Positions 8,807 through 15,848 of a stretch of DNA of 17,668 bases are shown piece by piece. Under the pieces are notes generated by a model. It was not told the DNA's origin and searched no databases. It saw nothing but the letters and a program-made list of their open reading frames with translations. The DNA lies in NCBI GenBank assembly GCA_049578505.1, contig JBAUMC010000125.1, forward strand, positions 1-17,668. The letters are read 5' to 3'. The stretch comes from JAGVPT01 sp049578505 (lineage in GTDB: Bacteria > Bacteroidota > Ignavibacteria > UBA10030 > UBA8401). Every line of letters starts with the position of its first letter. The stretch's first letter is position 1. The position numbers and the translations under genes are program-made.

Positions 8807-10879
8807 TTATACCGCGCGATAGATAAAAAAGAACATCATCACGCCGAACAACACGAATGCAATATATGTTTGCACACGTCCTGTCTGAATCTTCCGGAAC
8901 ATCAGCCCGAACAGCCCTGTAAGGTATGCAAGAAAATTGACAACGCCGTCTACGACGATACTATCGAACCTGCCGCTAGCGAACGACGTTAGACGCGTTA
9001 CCGAAGCGGCACCGTTGACGACGCCATCGATCACCCTGCTATCGAACCAAGCTAGAAGACGCGAAAGTCCGACAGTCCCAGCAACGGCAGTCGCATGGTA
9101 TAATTCATCGAAGTACCATTTGTTGACGAGAAACGAATGGGCCGGAGAAAGTGCCTTCGCGATTGCGTCGGCGTTGATCTTTTTCCAATAATACGTAGCA
9201 AAGGCAAGGAGAATTCCGATGCCGGCAACCGACAACGACAGCAACATCGCCGTGACATGGACTTCGTGAAGAGCTTCTTCAAACATTTGGGAGGAAGCTG
9301 CAGCAACCGTGTTCGGCACAACGCTCATAGGCCTCTCGACCGCGTGGAAAAACCATCCGCTCGAGGCTCCGATCGGGTTAAAGCTATAGAAAACGAAGAA
9401 GGACAAACACGCAAGAACGATCAAAGGCACCGTCATCGCTTTCGGCGATTCATGAAGGTGTTCGACGCGCGCCGGATCTTTATGATCTCCTAAAAAAGTG
9501 AGGATCACAACACGGAACATGTAGAACGAAGTCAATCCAGCGACAAAAAAACCGATGATCGGTATTAGAGTGTGGCCGGTGAGATTTCCGAAGGCCAGCG
9601 ATCCTGCTAAAATCTCGTCCTTGCTCAAGAAGCCCGACGTGAGCGGCACACCGGAAATCGCAAGCGTGAAGATCACAAAAGCCCAAAAGGTGACGGGCAT
9701 TTTACTTTTCAGGCCTCCCATATTACGAAGGTCCTGCGCATCCGTTTGATGGTCGTGCTGATGATGAAGCGCATTATGCATGGCGTGAATAACTGAACCC
9801 GATCCTAAAAATAATCCGGCTTTGAACGCAGCATGGGTCACCAAATGGAAAAAGCCTGCCGTATAGGCTCCGACTCCCAATCCCATCACCATGTACCCAA
9901 GCTGGCTCACTGTAGAATACGCCAGAACTTTCTTGATGTCGTTTTGCGCGATAGCGATTGTCGCTGCTATGAAGGCCGTGATCGCGCCGATGTACGCAAT
10001 GAAGACAAGTGCATCGGCGGTCATCAGGGGAAAGGCACGCGCGATAAGGTAGACACCGGCCGCAACCATTGTTGCGGCGTGGATCAAGGCGCTGACCGGC
10101 GTAGGACCTTCCATCGCATCGGGGAGCCAGACATGCAACGGAAACTGGGCCGATTTCCCGATCGCTCCGCAGAAAATCAAAATGCCTGCCGCGGTCAGCC
10201 ACGGGTTGCTGTTAAACGGAATATGCCCGCTTCCGATAGCCGAGAAAATTCCTTCGAACGTCAACGTATGAAAGTTCGCCCACAAAATATTGATACCGAT
10301 AAACATGCCGACATCGCCGACACGGTTAACGATAAACGCTTTCATCGCCGCGTCGGAAGCCGATTTCTTTTCGTACCAATGCCCGATGAGCAAATAGGAA
10401 CTTATACCAACGAGTTCCCAGAAAACGTACATCGTGAAAAAATTATTCGTGATAACGATACCGAGCATGGAGAAGGAGAAAAAACCGAGATAAGCGAAGT
10501 AACGCGAATAGCGAACATCGCCGCTCATATAGGCGGTAGAAAACAAATGGACAAGAAAGCTAATGAGGGTGACTACAACAAGCATAATCGCGGTAACATT
10601 GTCGATCATGATGCCGAGGTCAAGTTTCAACTGGCCGATGCCGGCAACAGTTTTAAAGTCAACCCATGTGAAAGTGTAGTTGAGCAGTTCGTCGTGATAG
10701 AAGATTAACTTCGCGAAGAGAATGCCGATGGATGCCAGCAGCGCGAGGCCGAGAATGGAGGTCGCAATCGTATCTCCCTGCCGGGGAAGTCTTTTCCCGA
10801 AGAAAATCAGAAGCAGAAAACTGAACAGCGGCAGCAGTAAAATAACCGTCGAGAGCTGAAGCAGTAATTCTTGAGTCAT
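8807..10879 (-). CDS. nuoL: NADH-quinone oxidoreductase subunit L
   Basis: The most distal proton-pumping subunit of complex I, 690 residues, long enough for the antiporter core of 14 helices plus the C-terminal lateral helix that braces the membrane arm and a final anchor helix. Visible channel residues are Glu155 in YVFWELVGISSYLLIG, Lys242 in GKSAQFPLHVWLPDAMEGP, and Lys420-Asp421 in TSGFLSKDEIL. A histidine-rich stretch at about 365-378 (HAMHNALHHQHDH) precedes DLRNMGGL; the HAMH start is family-typical but this version is long. No clear Shine-Dalgarno sequence precedes the ATG. It lies 53 bp after nuoK. The weakly conserved region after residue 470 corresponds to the usual variable part before the lateral helix. 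Confidence 0.97.
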   Translation of the reverse strand: MTQELLLQLSTVILLLPLFSFLLLIFFGKRLPRQGDTIATSILGLALLASIGILFAKLIFYHDELLNYTFTWVDFKTVAGIGQLKLDLGIMIDNVTAIMLVVVTLISFLVHLFSTAYMSGDVRYSRYFAYLGFFSFSMLGIVITNNFFTMYVFWELVGISSYLLIGHWYEKKSASDAAMKAFIVNRVGDVGMFIGINILWANFHTLTFEGIFSAIGSGHIPFNSNPWLTAAGILIFCGAIGKSAQFPLHVWLPDAMEGPTPVSALIHAATMVAAGVYLIARAFPLMTADALVFIAYIGAITAFIAATIAIAQNDIKKVLAYSTVSQLGYMVMGLGVGAYTAGFFHLVTHAAFKAGLFLGSGSVIHAMHNALHHQHDHQTDAQDLRNMGGLKSKMPVTFWAFVIFTLAISGVPLTSGFLSKDEILAGSLAFGNLTGHTLIPIIGFFVAGLTSFYMFRVVILTFLGDHKDPARVEHLHESPKAMTVPLIVLACLSFFVFYSFNPIGASSGWFFHAVERPMSVVPNTVAAASSQMFEEALHEVHVTAMLLSLSVAGIGILLAFATYYWKKINADAIAKALSPAHSFLVNKWYFDELYHATAVAGTVGLSRLLAWFDSRVIDGVVNGAASVTRLTSFASGRFDSIVVDGVVNFLAYLTGLFGLMFRKIQTGRVQTYIAFVLFGVMMFFFIYRAV

Positions 10880-10932
10880 AAAAAAGGAGTCAAAGATGAA
10901 TTATGTTATACGGCACCGAATAAGCGATACTC

Positions 10933-11247
10933 TTAGTCTTTCAGCGAGTCGACTTCGTCCACATTCACTGTGTTGAACTGTTGAAAAATATTGAGGACAA
11001 TGGCGAGCGCCACTGCCGCCTCACACGCCGCGAGAATAATTACAAAGATTGACGCCATTTGGCCGTCGAGGTTCATTGCGCCGTAACGCCCGAAGGCGAT
11101 GAAGTTGATGTTGGCGGAATTAAGAATCAATTCAATACCCATCAGAACCATAATTGCATTGCGGCGGGTGATGACGGCATAAACGCCGAAAGAGAAGAGA
11201 ACGGCGCTGACGAACAGAAAATGAATTAACGATACGTGAATAAGCAT
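10933..11247 (-). CDS. nuoK: NADH-quinone oxidoreductase subunit K
   Basis: A small membrane-arm subunit with three transmembrane helices. From the ATG at 11247 it has 104 residues, the usual size. It carries the two conserved membrane glutamates that form part of the central proton path: Glu39 in LMGIELILNSANINF and Glu76 in ACEAAVALAIVL. GVYAVITRRNAIMVLMGIE is the family signature. A TTG three codons upstream (11256) is an alternative start, but no Shine-Dalgarno supports either. The C-terminal VDEVDSLKD tail is ordinary. The gene is separated from nuoJ by 78 bp filled with heptamer repeats, unlike the tight spacing elsewhere in the operon. Confidence 0.96.
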   Translation of the reverse strand: MLIHVSLIHFLFVSAVLFSFGVYAVITRRNAIMVLMGIELILNSANINFIAFGRYGAMNLDGQMASIFVIILAACEAAVALAIVLNIFQQFNTVNVDEVDSLKD

Positions 11248-11253
11248 AGTGTT

Positions 11254-11328
11254 CAATGATCAGTAAACAATGATCAATAATCAGTATTTAGAGAAACTAA
11301 ACTTCAAACTTAGAACTTACAACTTTTA
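11254..11328. repeat. Degenerate heptamer arrays filling the nuoJ-nuoK gap
   Basis: Two arrays of 7-nt units lie side by side. At 11254-11288 five units read CAATGAT, CAGTAAA, CAATGAT, CAATAAT and CAGTATT. At 11301-11328 four units start with ACTT (ACTTCAA, ACTTAGA, ACTTACA, ACTTTTA), and the last includes the nuoJ stop codon. Only about 12 bases separate the arrays. Nothing else is visible in this gap. The CAGT-type units match those in the nuoD-nuoH gap. Confidence 0.75.
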
Positions 11329-11859
11329 GCTTTGCCGCTTCCGTTCCCGCCGTGCGATCATCGCTGCGCCTAGCATGGCCACCAGGAGGACGACTGAAGC
11401 AACTTCAAAGGGAAGCAGGTATGTCGTCATCAATGCTTTGCCGATGCCAACTGCAGTTGTCGGGGGTACCTCAATAGTTGAAGTTGCCTGAGCAGGCCAA
11501 TCGGTAATCCAAAAAATACCGCACAAAGTCCCCGCCAGCAGTGCCACAAGGATCGAAGCCGGAACTATGTGCATCGTACCGGTTTTCATTTCCACATTGA
11601 TGACTCTCGTCGTCAGCATTACGCCGAATAAGATCAAGACGAGGATGCCGCCGACGTAGATGAGCACTTGTGTTACGGCAAGGAAATCGGCGTTCAGCAT
11701 CACATAAAGTCCGGCGACGCCGAAGAACGTAAACATCAGCGAGAAAGCCGAGTGGATAATATTCCTGGAAAAAACGACGACAGCAGCAGAGACGACCGTT
11801 ACAAATGCAAAGAAGTAAAAAATAATATCAAAAAGCTGAAGAGATGAGAGTTGTTCCAT
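11326..11859 (-). CDS. nuoJ: NADH-quinone oxidoreductase subunit J
   Basis: A 177-residue membrane-arm subunit with five predicted helices. Its third helix (IYVGGILVLILFGVML, about 67-82) includes Tyr68 and paired glycines, the region that switches between alpha and pi-bulge forms and gates proton transfer in studied complexes. HSAFSLMFTFFGVAGLYVMLNADFLAVTQ is the family signature for helices two and three. The C-terminus ends in a basic cluster (ARRERKRQS), expected on the cytoplasmic side. The gene begins only two bases after the nuoI stop, so translation is probably coupled; nuoK follows after a repeat-filled gap. Confidence 0.96.
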   Translation of the reverse strand: MEQLSSLQLFDIIFYFFAFVTVVSAAVVVFSRNIIHSAFSLMFTFFGVAGLYVMLNADFLAVTQVLIYVGGILVLILFGVMLTTRVINVEMKTGTMHIVPASILVALLAGTLCGIFWITDWPAQATSTIEVPPTTAVGIGKALMTTYLLPFEVASVVLLVAMLGAAMIARRERKRQS

Positions 11860-11861
11860 GC

Positions 11862-12479
11862 TTATTCTGGTTTTTGCTGTGAATCTCCAGGCTGCGGTGC
11901 GGCAGCTGCCTGTGCAGCAGCCTTAGCTTCGGCAGCGGCTTTTGCTGCAGCCGCGGCGGCCGCCTTCTTTGCGGCGGCTTCTTCTTCCATCTTTTTTGCT
12001 TTCGCCTTAGCGGTTTCAATTTCGGCAGCTGTCATGGTGCTGAAACTATATATTAAATTGTGACGGTCGAATTCCGAAAACTCATAAACATCGGTCATCT
12101 TGATGCATTCAGTCGGACACGGATACACACACAATCCGCAGTAACAGCATTTTGCTATATCGATATCGAAGACGGGAACGTGGAGACGTTTTTTCTGACC
12201 GGTAGACGTCGTTCCCAAGTTATCTTCGGGAGCCGATTTTATTGTTTCAATGTAGATACAATCCACCGGGCATGCCATCGAACATTGGTCGCACCCGATA
12301 CAGTCGTCCATGTTGACGTACAACCGGTTTCGCGCCCGTTCAGGGAGCTTCATTTTTACCGTCGGATACTGAATTGTCACGGCTTTCGTAAACAGATGCT
12401 TAAACGTAATACGCATCCCGACGGTGGCCGTCTTGATGCCGCGATAAATATCACCGAAATACTCTACTACCGGATTCAT
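11862..12479 (-). CDS. nuoI: NADH-quinone oxidoreductase subunit I, with Ala/Lys-rich tail
   Basis: This peripheral-arm subunit carries two 4Fe-4S clusters (N6a and N6b) that pass electrons to NuoB. Both ferredoxin motifs are complete: Cys60, 63, 66 and 70 (CIGCDQCSMACP), and Cys111, 114, 117 and 121 in CCYCGLCVYPCP. An N-terminal amphipathic segment (EYFGDIYRGIKTATVGMRIT) is family-typical. From about residue 150 the protein continues with a low-complexity tail of about 55 residues, first a Lys/Glu helix-like part (AKAKAKKMEEE), then almost pure Ala/Lys, ending in PQPGDSQQKPE; ordinary NuoI ends near the start of it. I chose the ATG at 12479 for its strong GAGAGGA; a GTG at 12512 would add 11 residues and lie in a palindrome. 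Confidence 0.95.
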   Translation of the reverse strand: MNPVVEYFGDIYRGIKTATVGMRITFKHLFTKAVTIQYPTVKMKLPERARNRLYVNMDDCIGCDQCSMACPVDCIYIETIKSAPEDNLGTTSTGQKKRLHVPVFDIDIAKCCYCGLCVYPCPTECIKMTDVYEFSEFDRHNLIYSFSTMTAAEIETAKAKAKKMEEEAAAKKAAAAAAAKAAAEAKAAAQAAAAPQPGDSQQKPE

Positions 12480-12483
12480 TCGT

Positions 12484-12490
12484 TCCTCTC
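12484..12490 (-). promoter_or_regulatory. Ribosome binding site of nuoI
   Basis: GAGAGGA on the minus strand, four bases before the ATG at 12479, is the clearest Shine-Dalgarno in the operon. It decides this start against the upstream in-frame GTG at 12512. Confidence 0.6.
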
Positions 12491-12498
12491 GAATCAGC

Positions 12499-12515
12499 AA
12501 GGTGTCAGACACCTT
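12499..12515. repeat. Perfect 17-nt palindrome in the nuoH-nuoI gap
   Basis: AAGGTGTC and GACACCTT flank a single central base, making a perfect inverted repeat between the nuoH stop (12519-12521) and the nuoI ribosome binding site. The one-base centre makes a hairpin without a usable loop, so the symmetry fits a protein-binding site or a REP-like mobile palindrome better than an RNA terminator. Function unknown. Confidence 0.6.
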
Positions 12516-12518
12516 TTA

Positions 12519-13565
12519 TTACCAGACTAATACCAAACCCAGCCCAAGCACACAGGCAAACGCAAACGGCGTCAACACTTTCCACGACATGTACATCAAC
12601 TGATCGACCCGCAGCCGCGGAAGCGTCCATCGGAGCCAGATATTCAAACAGACAAATAACATCCCTTTCGATATGAACCAGAAGGCGCTCCACCATGGAC
12701 CGGTCATAAAAGATTTGAACGGACTAGCCCATCCGCCAAAAAAGAGGACGGTGGCAACCGCCGAGACGGCGAAAAGATTTGCGTACTCCGCCAGATAAAA
12801 AATCGCAAACTTCATTCCGCTGTACTCCGTGTTATACCCTTGCACGAGTTCGGACTCCGCCTCGGGGATATCGAACGGCGTGCGATTCACTTCCGCCATC
12901 GACGATACATAATAGACCACAAATAAAATGAGCATCAGCGGAATAACGATAAGCTTTTTCATCAGCGGAAGTGTCCCACCGAGAATCATCCAGTGCATGA
13001 TACCTCCGGTTTGGACCGCGCTCAATTCCTGCAAGCTCATTGTGCCGGCGAGCATCACTACACCGAGGATAGCGAATGCCGAAGGGATTTCGTAACTGAC
13101 GATTTGTGCAGCAGAACGAAGCGCGCCGAAAAGAGACCATTTATTGTTTGAAGCCCATCCGGCCATCAACAATCCAACCACAACGAGCGACGAGATCGCC
13201 ACAATGTAGAATATACCGATGTTAATATTGCTGCCGACGAACGCTGAGCTGAACGGAAGAGCAGCGAACGCGGCGTACGTTCCGATGAACACAATGTAGG
13301 GGGCGATGATAAACAACATCTTGTCAGCGGCGGCGGGAATTGTATCTTCTTTTTGAAGAAGCTTCACCATATCGGCAATCGGCTGCAGCGTGCCGTGCCA
13401 ACCAGTGCGCATATACGCGACACGATCCTGCATATGCGCGGCAATTTTCATTTCCAGATAAATAACGACGAGCGCGTAGGGCAGAATGAAGAGCAACGGG
13501 ATCACCGCCATGATAACGTGCACCACGAGCGGATAGCCGATAAGAGACTGTAAATATTGTTCCAT
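12519..13565 (-). CDS. nuoH: NADH-quinone oxidoreductase subunit H
   Basis: This subunit joins membrane and peripheral arms and forms the quinone chamber and the first proton-entry path. The 348 residues contain about eight transmembrane helices. Signatures present are LEMKIAAHMQDR followed by GWHGTLQPIADMVKLLQKED (residues 37-74), IVSYEIPSAF, and the acidic loop FDIPEAESELVQGYNTEYSGMKFA with its conserved glutamates. The normally near-invariant Gly-Pro after the first arginine (GPNRVG or GPMRVG) reads AYMRTG here. The ATG at 13565 is taken as start; the TTG just before it is less likely. It follows nuoD after 101 bp of repeats, and its stop is 40 bp before nuoI, so nuoG, normally next to nuoH in 14-gene operons, is absent. 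Confidence 0.96.
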   Translation of the reverse strand: MEQYLQSLIGYPLVVHVIMAVIPLLFILPYALVVIYLEMKIAAHMQDRVAYMRTGWHGTLQPIADMVKLLQKEDTIPAAADKMLFIIAPYIVFIGTYAAFAALPFSSAFVGSNINIGIFYIVAISSLVVVGLLMAGWASNNKWSLFGALRSAAQIVSYEIPSAFAILGVVMLAGTMSLQELSAVQTGGIMHWMILGGTLPLMKKLIVIPLMLILFVVYYVSSMAEVNRTPFDIPEAESELVQGYNTEYSGMKFAIFYLAEYANLFAVSAVATVLFFGGWASPFKSFMTGPWWSAFWFISKGMLFVCLNIWLRWTLPRLRVDQLMYMSWKVLTPFAFACVLGLGLVLVW

Positions 13566-13573
13566 CAAGTCTT

Positions 13574-13664
13574 CAGTAATAAGTAATCAGTGAGCAGTTA
13601 ACAGTAAACAGTAAGTAACTACCAAAAATGTTTATCGCAAGCTATAACTGATAACTGTTCACTG
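13574..13664. repeat. Facing heptamer arrays in the nuoD-nuoH gap
   Basis: At 13574-13615 six 7-nt units run without a break, five of them CAGT followed by three variable bases (CAGTAAT, CAGTGAG, CAGTTAA, CAGTAAA, CAGTAAG) and one AAGTAAT. At 13644-13664 three units of the same type lie in the opposite orientation (on the minus strand CAGTGAA, CAGTTAT, CAGTTAT). The second array starts two bases after the nuoD stop in the direction of transcription. The two arrays are partly complementary and could pair in the mRNA into an imperfect hairpin. Confidence 0.75.
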
Positions 13665-13666
13665 TT

Positions 13667-14827
13667 TTACCGGTCTACTTCGCCGAGCACAATGTCGATG
13701 CTGCCTATAATAGCAACGAGATCCGCGACCATCCCCCCGCGGGCAATTTCGTTGATAACGCTCAAATTGACGAACCCCGGCGAACGCGCTTTAATGCGGT
13801 ACGGTGTAGCTGTTCCGTCGCTTACAATGTAAAACCCAAGTTCACCACGAGGCGACTCGGTACGGGCATAGACTTCACCGGGATTCGGACGGATGCGCTT
13901 CGGAATTGCCGACTGGACATCTCCCTCCGGAATTTGTCCAAGTGCCTGTTCGATGATCCGAATGCTTTGCTCCATTTCCTTCATGCGAACAATATGCCGA
14001 TCCCAACAGCTGCCTACAGGTCCCATCTCTCCTTTTCCGACAGCGACCTCCCATTCGAACTTATGATAAATTGAATATGGATCGTCGCGCCGCAAATCCC
14101 AGTCGACACCGGACCCCCGAAGCATAGGACCGCTGCAGGCATAATTGATTGCAACATCCGCCGGCAGGACTCCCGTGTTGGCAGTGCGTTTTACGAAAAT
14201 CTCATTATAGGTCAGCAGGTTGTTGAAGTCCCTAATCTGAGGCTTAAAGTAGGCGCAGAACTCTTTTGCCCGCGCAACAAAATCGGAAGGAATGTCGTGG
14301 GAGAGTCCTCCTATCCACATATAATTGTAGAGCAGGCGAGCGCCGCACGTCATTTCAAACAGGTCGAGAATTTTTTCCCTGTCGCGGAAACAATAAAGGA
14401 AGGGGGTAAATGCGCCAATATCGATTCCGTACGTTCCGACCGCGATCAGGTGGCTTGCGATCCGCTGCAGCTCCGCCATAATCACGCGGATGTATTCGAC
14501 CCGTTCCGGAACTTGAATTTTCAGCAGCCGTTCAGCGGCAACGACGAAGGCGAATTCGTTGTTCATAGAGCAGACATAATCCATCCTGTCAACGTAGGGG
14601 ATTACCTGCTGGTAATTCGTCATGTGTTCGCAGTGTTTTTCGAAACACCGGTGGAGGTAGCCGATGTGTGGAACCACGTCGACAACGATTTCACCGTCCA
14701 CAACCAATTCAAGGCGCAGTACCCCATGCGTGGAGGGATGCTGCGGTCCCATGTTGATGATCATCTCTTCAGTGCGAAGAGGTTTTCCGCTCGATGTTGT
14801 AGGCGGAGCTACAATAGTATCAGCCAT
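13667..14827 (-). CDS. nuoD: NADH-quinone oxidoreductase subunit D
   Basis: The 49-kDa-type subunit, derived from the large subunit of NiFe hydrogenases; it forms the quinone site with NuoB. It has 386 residues and is not fused to NuoC. The signature MGPQHPSTHGVLRLEL holds His34, the expected quinone-contacting histidine, and RMDYV holds Tyr84, the likely partner. VPHIGYLHRCFEK and, further on, MLRGSGVDWDLRRDDPY are family-typical. The hydrogenase metal-binding cysteines are absent, so this is not a hydrogenase subunit. The C-terminus DIVLGEVDR is the usual ending. It begins five bases after the nuoC stop and has no obvious Shine-Dalgarno, suggesting coupled translation. A repeat-filled 101-bp gap separates it from nuoH. 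Confidence 0.97.
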   Translation of the reverse strand: MADTIVAPPTTSSGKPLRTEEMIINMGPQHPSTHGVLRLELVVDGEIVVDVVPHIGYLHRCFEKHCEHMTNYQQVIPYVDRMDYVCSMNNEFAFVVAAERLLKIQVPERVEYIRVIMAELQRIASHLIAVGTYGIDIGAFTPFLYCFRDREKILDLFEMTCGARLLYNYMWIGGLSHDIPSDFVARAKEFCAYFKPQIRDFNNLLTYNEIFVKRTANTGVLPADVAINYACSGPMLRGSGVDWDLRRDDPYSIYHKFEWEVAVGKGEMGPVGSCWDRHIVRMKEMEQSIRIIEQALGQIPEGDVQSAIPKRIRPNPGEVYARTESPRGELGFYIVSDGTATPYRIKARSPGFVNLSVINEIARGGMVADLVAIIGSIDIVLGEVDR

Positions 14828-14832
14828 GGTTT

Positions 14833-15318
14833 TTAATACGGAACCTTCATTCCATTATAGTACTCGGGCACCTGGTAATCCTTCCTGAGAGGATGCCCCT
14901 CCCAGTCGTACGGAAGAAGAATCCGCCGTAAATCGGGATGACCGATAAAATTGATACCGTACAGGTCGAACGCTTCCCGCTCATGCCAGTTAGCACTCTT
15001 CCAAATCGACTCAACCGATTGAACGTTTGGAGCGTCGGTTGCGACTTCGACTTTCAACGTAATTTTATGCCGCTTCACCGTCGAGAAGAGCTGATAGGCG
15101 ACAGCGAGTTTTCCTTTCAAATCGATGCCGGATAAACAGGAAAGAAAATCGAAAAGCAGCTCTTCGTCATCACGGAGAAATTTTGCCACTTCGAGGATGT
15201 GATTGGGGGAAATTTTTATATACGGGTCAACGGGGTTATCAAGCTTGGCTTCGATGCCGAAATCAGTGACAGCGTCAAACCTGGTTGTAAGCTTGTCTAG
15301 AATCTCCTGGGGAGTCAT
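14833..15318 (-). CDS. nuoC: NADH-quinone oxidoreductase subunit C
   Basis: The 30-kDa-type subunit, a cofactor-free scaffold of the peripheral arm next to NuoD. It has 161 residues, within the usual range for a stand-alone NuoC. The diagnostic C-terminal block is complete: WHEREAFDLYGINFIGHP (111-128), LRRILLPYDWEGHPLRKDY (130-148). An N-terminal alpha/beta region (residues 1-100) with FLSCLSGIDL precedes it. It lies 24 bp after nuoB and five bases before nuoD. No F420H2 dehydrogenase-specific feature was seen, but NuoC and FpoC are not separable from this sequence alone. Confidence 0.96.
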   Translation of the reverse strand: MTPQEILDKLTTRFDAVTDFGIEAKLDNPVDPYIKISPNHILEVAKFLRDDEELLFDFLSCLSGIDLKGKLAVAYQLFSTVKRHKITLKVEVATDAPNVQSVESIWKSANWHEREAFDLYGINFIGHPDLRRILLPYDWEGHPLRKDYQVPEYYNGMKVPY

Positions 15319-15342
15319 ACTGCTGATCGATCGACTTATGAT

Positions 15343-15837
15343 TTACGCAATTTTTTTCTTTGCGAGACTTTCGTTTCGCACTTTTTCCTGCAACTTCATC
15401 AATCCTTCAATTAACGCCTCCGGACGGGGCGGGCAGCCCGGGACGTACACGTCAACCGGGATGACACGGTCGACGCCTTTGAGCACATGGTAACCATGTT
15501 CCCAATACGGCCCGCCGCAATTCGAGCAGCTTCCCATCGAAATAACATATCGCGGTTCAGCCATCTGGTCGAACAGCCTCTTGATCCTCGAAGCCATCTT
15601 CAGCGTTACCGTTCCTGAAACTATCATCACATCGACCTGGCGCGGCGTGGCGCGCGGAATAACTCCGAAGCGCATCATATCAAAGTTTGAGGCCGACGCC
15701 GCCATCATCTCGATCGCGCAGCATGCAAGGCCAAACTGCATTTGCCAGAGGGACGAGAGGCGAGCCCAGTTCAGCAAATTGTCGAGCGACGTAATAACGA
15801 TATTGCTGTTGTCGAATTGCTTGTCAAGTAATCCCAT
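15343..15837 (-). CDS. nuoB: NADH-quinone oxidoreductase subunit B
   Basis: NuoB holds the terminal 4Fe-4S cluster N2, which hands electrons to quinone. The four ligands are visible: the tandem Cys39-Cys40 in FGLACCAIEMMA, Cys104 in ISMGSCSNCGGPYW and Cys135 in YVPGCPPRPEALIEG. At 164 residues the length is normal, and the C-terminus ends in a basic KVRNESLAKKKIA. An AAGGAT ribosome binding site overlaps the nuoA stop region, eight bases before the ATG. The gene is the second of the operon, as in nearly all nuo clusters. Confidence 0.97.
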   Translation of the reverse strand: MGLLDKQFDNSNIVITSLDNLLNWARLSSLWQMQFGLACCAIEMMAASASNFDMMRFGVIPRATPRQVDVMIVSGTVTLKMASRIKRLFDQMAEPRYVISMGSCSNCGGPYWEHGYHVLKGVDRVIPVDVYVPGCPPRPEALIEGLMKLQEKVRNESLAKKKIA

Positions 15838-15848
15838 CGATTTAATCC

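Noticed and set aside
9833..10708. A 291-codon open frame on the plus strand inside nuoL
   Set aside because: It lies wholly antisense to the well-conserved nuoL, its product is rich in Arg, His and Asp with no recognisable domain, and it is explained by the codon use of the real gene.
11881..12030. Alanine-codon repeat in nuoI as a possible frameshift or assembly error
   Set aside because: The frame stays open with mixed Ala, Lys and Glu codons to a stop two bases before nuoJ, so it is better read as a real tail.
12480..12512. GTG start that lengthens NuoI by 11 residues
   Set aside because: It falls within the 17-nt palindrome and has no Shine-Dalgarno, while the ATG at 12479 has GAGAGGA at good spacing.
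14297..14836. A 179-codon open frame antisense to nuoD
   Set aside because: Complete overlap with a conserved gene, no ribosome binding site and no family resemblance.
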